Shown here one piece after another: positions 1 to 7,114 of a stretch of DNA of 29,616 nucleotides; the stretch's first letter is position 1; every line of letters begins with the position of its first letter. Source of the DNA: Christensenella sp. UBA4263. Lineage in GTDB: Bacteria > Bacillota > Clostridia > Christensenellales > Aristaeellaceae. The notes under the pieces are model-generated. The model saw nothing but the letters and a program-made list of their open reading frames with translations. It had not been told where the DNA came from and made no database searches. The translations under genes and the position numbers were made by a program. The stretch spans positions 1 through 29,616 of the forward strand of contig DGWH01000070.1 of NCBI GenBank assembly GCA_002395225.1, in the 5' to 3' direction.

Positions 1-374
1 ACCTTATAGTGACTATAATAATCATCAAATAACAGTGTTATATTTCCGCGCTCCGAAAGAAATTGCTTCGGTTTTATACACATGGAAAACCCGAATAATG
101 CATAATGGAGATATATTATAGCAAGGATAAGGCTGACACCTTTTCTGAGTTATAATATTTTTTGCGCTGTTGGCCATAAACCATTCCGTAACTGCCGTGT
201 GTCAATGAACACAGTTTCCGTTGTAGATTACATAATATGACGGAAGAATCTATATTTACTGCTGCATAATCAAGTGATAATAAATGGAAGATATGTATGA
301 CCATGTGCTTGAATATGCTTTTTCGTTATGAGTTACATGCTGAAAAAGAATATGGCTTTCAGGCAAGTGAAGCG
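1..374. other. AT-rich stretch without a recognisable gene
   Basis: No convincing coding region, RNA gene or repeat is visible. The one short minus-strand reading frame (about 60 codons) has no ribosome binding site and no recognisable family. The stretch is the upstream flank of the surface-protein operon and shares its AT-rich composition. Confidence 0.5.
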
Positions 375-403
375 TTGATTAAGTGATAATATTGACTTAG
401 ATT
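375..403 (+). promoter_or_regulatory. possible weak promoter of the surface-protein operon
   Basis: TTGATT at 375-380 and TAGATT at 398-403 are separated by 17 bp, each matching the sigma-A consensus at 4 of 6 positions. If used, the leader before the start at 425 would be only about 15 nt, enough for the GGGGG run at 409-413 to act as ribosome binding site. The match is modest and the region is AT-rich, so chance is a real alternative. Confidence 0.3.
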
Positions 404-424
404 ATCCCGGGGGAAAATGATAAA

Positions 425-3211
425 ATGCGTAAATGTTTTTTTGTGGTATTCGTGTTTTTGCTTTTGATGGGTGTTGGCGTAGCGGAGCCTGTAATTATAG
501 GCGTTTCTGATGATACTAGCTTGATTGCTGCAGTAAATGAGATCAACAAAGCCTCTACCGGTGAATATGTGATCAGCCTGGATAACGATATAACGATGGA
601 GCGGGACATTGCATTCACTAGCAAGGTAGAGAAAACCATTGTGGGAAATGGGAAAAAGCTCATACTTGGTACAACGTCTCCTTCTAACGCACTTATCACT
701 GATGATAAAGAAGATGACAAATACTACTATATTGATGGATTTATTATTATTCTTAACGGTATATTGAACCTTGGCGACGGGAAAAGTGAATTAACAATTA
801 CATCAACGGGATCGACCACGGACAGTTCTTCAGCTATCCAGGTGGTTGCCAATGACCTATATGATGAGGAGGACTACAAGAACCCCGTCCTCAATATGAA
901 TGAGGGTGTAACAATAAGCAATTGGCATGTTGACAACTCATATGGCGCGGGAGTGAGAGTGTACTCTCATTATCTGGAAAAAGGATTCACGGCAACGTTT
1001 AATATGCGTGGAGGAACCATATCAGACTGTGGCTTTACAAGTGGAAGCAATCAGTTTGGCGGTGGCGTAGCTGTTTTGCATAACGGTGAATTTAATATGG
1101 AGGGTGGTACGATTACGCACTGCAAAGCTAATAACGGTGGCGGAGTGTGCCTAACTCTTCTTAGAGATAAAGTAGGTATATTTAGTGTTAATAACCCAGT
1201 TTTTAAAATGAGCGGAGGAGTGATAACAGATAACAGTACATATAAAAATGGTGGGAAAGGTGGAAATGGTGGGGGTGTAGCGGTATTTAATGGAAAACTA
1301 GAGATGACCGGTGGTTCTATTACGAACAATTCTGCATGGGAAAATGCCGGTGGCGGTATTTGGAATGCTGATAGTGCGAATGATCTTGAAATATCGGGTG
1401 CGGAAATCACTGGTAATTATGCTTATTTATATGGCGGAGGGATATATTCTACGCATGATGTAACAGTAGAGAATTCTACAATAATGAATAATACAGGATA
1501 TCGAGGAGGGGGAGTATATGTTGTTTCGAGTATAAATAAACCTAAATTTGAAATGAAAAGTGGCGTCCTGTGTAATAATATAGGAGAATTAGATGGTAGC
1601 GATGCGTATGTTGCTCCTGGTGCAATAATCCTTCCAAGTGCATCAGGGATGAATAAAACATATCGCGACACAGGATATCCTATTGACGGATGGTATTGGG
1701 ATTATAATGGTGAAAGATGGGTTGAAAGTGAAGCAAAACAGGGAAATAGACAAGTGTATCAGGGGGATTCAATTGATGCTAGAGGACAGGCTCTGATAGC
1801 CGCCTTTACCGCTCACAGGGATATAAAAATAACCAAAGACTGGAATGATGCAAACAACAGTTACAATACTCGACCTGAAAAGATTAAATTTACATTAAAG
1901 CAAAACGGAAATACTGTTAAATTAACCAACTACGATGGAGTTGAAATGTATGCCGTTACAGAAATGTCCAAGGATGAAAATACAGCAATCATAGGACCAC
2001 TTGCACCCAATTTTGATATTACAGGTTGTGAGATAGTTGAATCACCGGAAGTTGGTTACTCAGTCCGATCGTCCGAATTTACGTTCACCCCCGACACGAA
2101 TAATGCAGACGGAATTCACTACCCGGTTACAGGTACATATTCGACTACATTTACAAATACATGGCCCCACTTGATTACGGTTTACAATATCTGGGATGAT
2201 GCAGACAATAGCAATCTTCGGCCAGATAAATTGGAGATTTCACTTGAAAAAAATGGTACTGCAATAAAAGATGTCCACGGGAATCCGGCCACAGCTATAC
2301 TTTCTGCCAACAATTGGCAGCATACTTTTGTACTTTCTTCATCGGAAGCCATTAATGGTCTGGAGATTCACGAAGATGTGCCGGGCTATTCCCAAATTAA
2401 GAATATCTACCTTGAAGGAGCTGGAATTAATGCGATAGTGATTAATAAGCGTGAGCATGTCGCTGCAAATGTTGAAGCGACAAATGAAAGCATGGTCAAC
2501 ATTACGTATAATGTTGAAAAAGAATGGTCAGATGGAAAGTACACTGTTGACCATCCTGAGATTACAATACGGTTGTTTGCGGATGGAACTTTTGTGAGGG
2601 AACAAAAGCTTTCTGTATCAGCCACCTCTTATACGTTTACGAATCTTCCCAAGTATAAAGATAATAATTCAGATACCCTTGTCACATATACAATCGCCGA
2701 AGAAATCAATGATGAAAATTGGGTTAAGATAGAGAATGAAGGAAATACCTACTGGTATAGCCTGGATGGAATTGGCCGATACTCGTCAAATGTATTATAT
2801 GGGTTTGCATCGAATACAATGATCCAAAATACGTATGAAGTTCTTCAGGAAAAAGGTTATGTAGAATTTACAAAACGATGGAAGGACGATAAGAATGAGA
2901 ATGGAGTAAGGCCAGCAAGCATTCAGATCGGCCTGTTTGAGAATGCTGAATCACAAACTCCGATTAGTATCAATGGACAGTCTGTGATAATAGAGATGAC
3001 ATCAGCAGATCCTGATAACAAGGCTGAACGATGGGTAAAGACGGCAGAGCTCCCCTTATATAATGAACAGGGAATTCAAGTTGATTACAGTCGGTATGTG
3101 GTTAAAGAATGGAACGAAGTGACAAATACATGGATGAATTCCGGTGAGTCAATCGTGATCCGGGATTTGACAGGGCGTGAGTATGAATACAAAATGAGTG
3201 AAGGGGATTGA
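425..3211 (+). CDS. secreted beta-helix / Cna-B-like repeat surface protein (928 aa)
   Basis: Probably an exported adhesin or stalk protein. Residues 1-20 are a signal peptide (MRKCFF, hydrophobic core, GVAEP). Residues about 190-385 are rungs of a parallel beta-helix with recurring GGGV/GGGI and M.GG.I turns. After a DGWYWD linker come four Cna-B-like modules starting near 466, 583, 692 and 811, each opening with a [KN].W.D strand. In Cna-B domains a lysine there often forms an isopeptide bond with a later Asn. Candidates are K471, K699 and K817, while module 2 has N588 instead. There is no LPXTG-like motif or C-terminal membrane segment, and the last module ends abruptly at YEYKMSEGD. First gene of a three-gene operon. 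The next start follows one base after this stop, and that protein is a paralogue. Ligand unknown. Confident of export and fold class, not of function. Confidence 0.8.
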   Translation: MRKCFFVVFVFLLLMGVGVAEPVIIGVSDDTSLIAAVNEINKASTGEYVISLDNDITMERDIAFTSKVEKTIVGNGKKLILGTTSPSNALITDDKEDDKYYYIDGFIIILNGILNLGDGKSELTITSTGSTTDSSSAIQVVANDLYDEEDYKNPVLNMNEGVTISNWHVDNSYGAGVRVYSHYLEKGFTATFNMRGGTISDCGFTSGSNQFGGGVAVLHNGEFNMEGGTITHCKANNGGGVCLTLLRDKVGIFSVNNPVFKMSGGVITDNSTYKNGGKGGNGGGVAVFNGKLEMTGGSITNNSAWENAGGGIWNADSANDLEISGAEITGNYAYLYGGGIYSTHDVTVENSTIMNNTGYRGGGVYVVSSINKPKFEMKSGVLCNNIGELDGSDAYVAPGAIILPSASGMNKTYRDTGYPIDGWYWDYNGERWVESEAKQGNRQVYQGDSIDARGQALIAAFTAHRDIKITKDWNDANNSYNTRPEKIKFTLKQNGNTVKLTNYDGVEMYAVTEMSKDENTAIIGPLAPNFDITGCEIVESPEVGYSVRSSEFTFTPDTNNADGIHYPVTGTYSTTFTNTWPHLITVYNIWDDADNSNLRPDKLEISLEKNGTAIKDVHGNPATAILSANNWQHTFVLSSSEAINGLEIHEDVPGYSQIKNIYLEGAGINAIVINKREHVAANVEATNESMVNITYNVEKEWSDGKYTVDHPEITIRLFADGTFVREQKLSVSATSYTFTNLPKYKDNNSDTLVTYTIAEEINDENWVKIENEGNTYWYSLDGIGRYSSNVLYGFASNTMIQNTYEVLQEKGYVEFTKRWKDDKNENGVRPASIQIGLFENAESQTPISINGQSVIIEMTSADPDNKAERWVKTAELPLYNEQGIQVDYSRYVVKEWNEVTNTWMNSGESIVIRDLTGREYEYKMSEGD

Positions 3212-3212
3212 T

Positions 3213-5630
3213 ATGAAGCTAAGAATGATATGGCTTGTTTTTGTTCTCACTTTTTTGTGTTCAACAGCTGCTGCAAAGGGAACGGTTGAGGCGAAGATTG
3301 GGGAAACGGAGTATCAGACACTTCAGGCGGCCATCAATGCAGCAGAGACAGGCAATATAATAGTATTGCAGAAAGATGTCAGCCCGGCAGCTCTGACAAT
3401 TACAGGCAAGAATATAACAATATCCGGAAACTGGAAAAACATAACGGGCAGCGGGACAACTGAGATCAGCGGAGGGGCAAAAGTTGTATTTGATCATGTG
3501 AGCATTCTCTCCGGGACTATTTCTGTATCCGGTGCCAGTTCTGTTGAAATGAAAGACAGCAGTATATCTGCTCAGGTTTTGGTAAAAAATTCAACGCTGA
3601 AAGCATCAGGAACCAGTTATACAAATGTATCAGGAACTGTCATTGTTGCTGTGGATGGTTCCAGTTTAACAATTAATGACTGCTCCTTTAGAGCCAACAC
3701 CGGAATAAACGGCGGAGCATTGTATCTGAAAGGATCTAGTGCAACGTTAACCGGGAACACGATTTCCGGGAACAGAGCCGATATCGGTGGCGGAATATAT
3801 GTGGATGAGGGAGCTGCCCTGATAGTAAAAAGCGGAAAAATATTTGATAATACGGCTGACACGTCGGCTGCAGATGTATTTGTTGCAGCGAATGCATCTG
3901 TTTCCCTGCCATCGGTAACTGCCTGGAACAGGCCTATACACCGCGGATCCCGTTTTTCACTGGATGGATGGTACGAAGATGCAGCAGAAAACCGTTGGTC
4001 TTTAACAAACGCTCGCCAAGGGAGCGGAAATATCTACGTGGGAGATACTGTTAAGACGGCCGGACACAGTCTCAAAGCAGGATTTACCGCTTATGATGTG
4101 CTCAACGTTGAGATAGAATGGGCCGATTATAATAACAGGTATGGAACTCGAATGGAAACGGTTGAGTTCACTGCAAGGGATAATGCTGGCAATCTATTAA
4201 AATACCAGACATTGGACGGCAGTGAAGGGGAAACTGCGTCATTGATCCTGTCTGAGGCGAACGGATGGAAAGGAACGATTTCTCCTTTATCGCCCGGTCT
4301 GAGTGCCAGCCTGCATATTGATGATATAACCTTTGACTTAACAAGTGGTGGAAACGTGATACGGACTTACGCTGTTGATCATAATAATCCGTTTCTATAT
4401 GTAAAGGTTGATCGCTGGCCGGATGAGCCTGCCGAAAATAATCAGGGTCCATCTGCTGTTAGTACCGTTTATCTAAAAAATACGTATAAAATCCCTGTGA
4501 ATTTTGTAAAAGTTTGGGATGATTCGGATAACAAGGATAGAGAGCGTCCTCAATCTTTGAAGGTGTATTTAAAATACAATAATGAAGATTTGACAACGTT
4601 TGATGACATTAATATGTCAGACCCTGTTCATCCTCCTATCTTTTTGACTGCTGACGATGATTGGAAAAGGACTGTTTATCTGCTGGCTGATGAAAAGGAT
4701 TATTACGCTAATATTGGTTACACAGAAGACTGTCCGAATTCATATGTTAGTACCTTAAATAGTGCAACTTCAAATTCAGATGGATCCATAGATATCACTT
4801 TTATCAATCACCATGACTTGCATGTGGACCCAGATCCAGATCCAGATGCACCTGAACCAGTTTCAGGGGATAAAATCAATTATCACATAGATTTGAAGTG
4901 GACTTGGAATGGAAATGGGAATGGAGAACTGCCGCATCCGAAAGTCACGGTTTTACTGCGCGGCGATGGCAAAGAAATGAGGCGCGCTGAAATTGCTGCA
5001 GATGCAGCGCAAGAAATTACTTTTTATGATTTGCCTAAGTATCGGGATATTGCGAAAAGCGCTCTCGTAAACTATACGATCCAGGAAATAATAATGGACG
5101 AGAATTGGGTAAGGTTTCCGGTGACTGAAGCAAGAGCCGGAGAAATACCGGCGATAGTCGATTACTGGTATAGCCTGGATGGAATGGGACGATACAGAGC
5201 GGAGTATGCCCAGGCAGAAATAAAAGAAGATACTGCTGCATTATCTACTGTTAACGGGGAAATAACAAACAGATACGAACGTCTTCAGAATACGACCAAA
5301 GTTGTCATTATCAAACGCTGGAAAGACCATCAGAATGAGAACAAGGTCAGACCGGGCAGCATTATGCTTGGTCTGTTCCGAAGTGCAGATGATACGGATC
5401 CAGCATGGACCAGCACGCTGTCTGGCGGAAGTACGGATGGCTGGTGGAGAGGAACGATAGAGAATCTTCCAATCTATGATGACAGCGGGCAGGCGATTGA
5501 CTATTCGGCATATATTGTCAAGGAATCATATGATAATGGGACGACCTGGCTTAAGAGCGGAGCTGAATACGCTATTACCGCTGGGGAAAAAACCTATACC
5601 TATAATTACTCGGTGGTAACGCAGCGATAA
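3213..5630 (+). CDS. secreted beta-helix / Cna-B-like surface protein, paralogue of the preceding gene (805 aa)
   Basis: The start at 3213 is chosen because AAGGGG sits 6 nt before it and it gives a clean signal peptide (MKLRMIWLVF to STAAAKG). A GTG at 3198 would add five residues overlapping the previous gene. Residues about 25-225 resemble short beta-helix rungs (GNTISGN, GGGIYV). The same DGWYEDAAENRW linker as in the upstream protein occurs near 251. Cna-B-like modules begin near 297, 429, 557 and 696 (VKVWDD, LKWTW, IKRWKD openings). An acidic DPDPDPDAPEP hinge at about 539-549 separates the second and third modules. Both paralogues share the phrase YWYSLDG.GRY. The protein ends YNYSVVTQR with no anchor motif or membrane helix, so it is either released or held by a partner. 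It sits between its paralogue and an anchored protein in one operon. Confidence 0.8.
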   Translation: MKLRMIWLVFVLTFLCSTAAAKGTVEAKIGETEYQTLQAAINAAETGNIIVLQKDVSPAALTITGKNITISGNWKNITGSGTTEISGGAKVVFDHVSILSGTISVSGASSVEMKDSSISAQVLVKNSTLKASGTSYTNVSGTVIVAVDGSSLTINDCSFRANTGINGGALYLKGSSATLTGNTISGNRADIGGGIYVDEGAALIVKSGKIFDNTADTSAADVFVAANASVSLPSVTAWNRPIHRGSRFSLDGWYEDAAENRWSLTNARQGSGNIYVGDTVKTAGHSLKAGFTAYDVLNVEIEWADYNNRYGTRMETVEFTARDNAGNLLKYQTLDGSEGETASLILSEANGWKGTISPLSPGLSASLHIDDITFDLTSGGNVIRTYAVDHNNPFLYVKVDRWPDEPAENNQGPSAVSTVYLKNTYKIPVNFVKVWDDSDNKDRERPQSLKVYLKYNNEDLTTFDDINMSDPVHPPIFLTADDDWKRTVYLLADEKDYYANIGYTEDCPNSYVSTLNSATSNSDGSIDITFINHHDLHVDPDPDPDAPEPVSGDKINYHIDLKWTWNGNGNGELPHPKVTVLLRGDGKEMRRAEIAADAAQEITFYDLPKYRDIAKSALVNYTIQEIIMDENWVRFPVTEARAGEIPAIVDYWYSLDGMGRYRAEYAQAEIKEDTAALSTVNGEITNRYERLQNTTKVVIIKRWKDHQNENKVRPGSIMLGLFRSADDTDPAWTSTLSGGSTDGWWRGTIENLPIYDDSGQAIDYSAYIVKESYDNGTTWLKSGAEYAITAGEKTYTYNYSVVTQR

Positions 5631-5653
5631 ATGAGAAAGGAGGTGCAGGCAGG

Positions 5654-6934
5654 TTGAAAAGGTTGCTTTTGCTTACACTTCTCTTTTTATTCACCTCCGC
5701 CTCTGCTGAAATTTTGACGATCTGGGATGATGCGGGCAATCTGGACGGCAGGAGACCTGCTGAGGCAGTCTATCGGATAGATGATGAAGTTGTCGATCCG
5801 GATAATCCGCCGGCTGACTGGCAGGCAATAACCGTCGATGCCATTCCGGGATACACGGTTACTGGACCACTGCTTCAGAACGACCGCGTCATTTTCATCC
5901 ATCATCACAAACCGGTGCTGGGATCCTATTCTGTGACCAATGAGATTCAGTGCTCCACGCTCACAATTGTTATGAAAGCAACAGATCCGGGACCGGGTGA
6001 AGAATTCCGGGTGAAACTGAATTTTAACGCAGCAGGAAATTATAAATGCGTGACAGGGGATACGGAAATCACGGTAAGGGACGGGTCTGTCTTAAATCTG
6101 CGGGATGGACAGACTGCCAGCATAACGCTCCCTGTCGGCATTAGATGGTCTGCCGAGAGGGAGAAAAAGGTACGCTATAAAACAACCGTTGCGATCGGTA
6201 CAGGGGCACCGACGGAGAGTTATTCCGCTTCGGGGGAGATGGATAAGTCCGGGACGACCGTTGCTTACAATGACATTCCACTCACGACATCCTTTTCCGT
6301 TACAAAACGCTGGGATGGGGCGGTGGGAGAGCGAATTACCCTTCATCTCCTGGCGAATGGCGAACCGGTGACCGCAGGCTTTTTCCAGGTGAATAACAGG
6401 TATACGGCGGAAGATCTTCCGGCCTATGATTTCAGTGGAAATCCAATCGTTTACACGGCGACGGAAGAGTACATGGAAGGATACCTGACGGCCTATGTCA
6501 ACTATGGAATGTATGCGGGAGAGACCCGATTCCTGTATGACGGCGGTACGGTAGTAAATCGTGAGGTCGCGGAATTCCGTGTCTATAAGGAATGGGTAGG
6601 AATAGATGGAGAGCCTCCGGAAATCCTTCTTCATCTGTTTGATAAAGATGCCGAAATACCGGCTAAACCGATCATGCGGGATAACTGGTACATCTGGAAA
6701 CTCCCGATTAGCCATAATGACCGCATTCCGGAATACTACGTTCTTGAAGAACCGATGAGCGGGTTTGTAACAGAGTACCTGCATCATGGAGAAGCGGCAG
6801 ACTATGCCGTGAATGGTGATACGATTCGAAATATCACCGTTCCACCGACGGGAGAACGGAATGTATTTTTGCCCTGGCTGGTTGTTCTTGTAGCAGCAAT
6901 TCTTGGACTGATCGGATGCAGGGGAAGGAAATGA
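5654..6934 (+). CDS. Cna-B-like surface protein with VPPTG sorting signal (426 aa)
   Basis: Predicted cell-wall anchored protein closing the surface operon. The start is TTG at 5654: AAAGGAGGTG at 5636-5645 is 8 nt upstream and the frame opens with a good signal peptide (MKRLLLLTLLFLFTSASA). A Cna-B-like strand (ILTIWDD) follows at once. Residues about 100-200 resemble an FxVxL...LRDGQ...LPVG pilin-type domain. Cna-B-like modules lie at about 213-303 (K218, N302) and 307-393 (K312, E365, N393), with plausible isopeptide Lys/Asn pairs. The C terminus has VPPTG (396-400), a hydrophobic helix (about 404-421) and a basic tail (CRGRK), the three-part sortase signal. VPPTG is a known LPXTG variant in some pilin-type proteins. 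No sortase gene lies in this window. It is the only anchored member of the operon and may tether the other two. Confidence 0.8.
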   Translation: MKRLLLLTLLFLFTSASAEILTIWDDAGNLDGRRPAEAVYRIDDEVVDPDNPPADWQAITVDAIPGYTVTGPLLQNDRVIFIHHHKPVLGSYSVTNEIQCSTLTIVMKATDPGPGEEFRVKLNFNAAGNYKCVTGDTEITVRDGSVLNLRDGQTASITLPVGIRWSAEREKKVRYKTTVAIGTGAPTESYSASGEMDKSGTTVAYNDIPLTTSFSVTKRWDGAVGERITLHLLANGEPVTAGFFQVNNRYTAEDLPAYDFSGNPIVYTATEEYMEGYLTAYVNYGMYAGETRFLYDGGTVVNREVAEFRVYKEWVGIDGEPPEILLHLFDKDAEIPAKPIMRDNWYIWKLPISHNDRIPEYYVLEEPMSGFVTEYLHHGEAADYAVNGDTIRNITVPPTGERNVFLPWLVVLVAAILGLIGCRGRK

Positions 6935-7011
6935 GAGAGATCAAAAAGGCAGCGGATCTATTGCTGTTCGTGAACCAAAAGAATCACGGCTGTTTGAAAG
7001 GGACCGCCTGA
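6931..7011 (+). CDS. possible 26-aa ORF coupled to the anchored surface protein
   Basis: An ATG at 6931 overlaps the TGA stop of the upstream gene (ATGA) and is preceded by GGGGAAGGAA, so translational coupling is possible. The product would begin MREIKKAADLLLF and end at 7011. It matches no family I know. It could equally be a chance frame or the 5' remnant of a decayed gene. Nothing else coding is visible before the terminator at 7074. Confidence 0.2.
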   Translation: MREIKKAADLLLFVNQKNHGCLKGTA

Positions 7012-7073
7012 AGGGATTTCCGGCATGCTTCCGGCTGGTACGCCCGGATTTTGGACAGATTTATAGACAGAAA

Positions 7074-7106
7074 CAGGCGCTGCCCGTGAGGACAGCGCCT
7101 GATTTT
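7074..7106. terminator. intrinsic terminator between convergent genes
   Basis: A 9-bp perfect stem (CAGGCGCTG / CAGCGCCTG) with a 10-nt loop is followed by ATTTT on the plus strand. On the minus strand the same stem is followed by TTTCTG. It lies between the stop of the surface operon and the stop of the facing reductase gene, so it probably serves both directions. Confidence 0.7.
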
Positions 7107-7114
7107 ATATGGGA

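Noticed and set aside
3198..3212. GTG at 3198 as start of the second surface protein
   Set aside because: It would overlap the previous gene and precede the AAGGGG site; the ATG at 3213 has proper spacing and starts the signal peptide.
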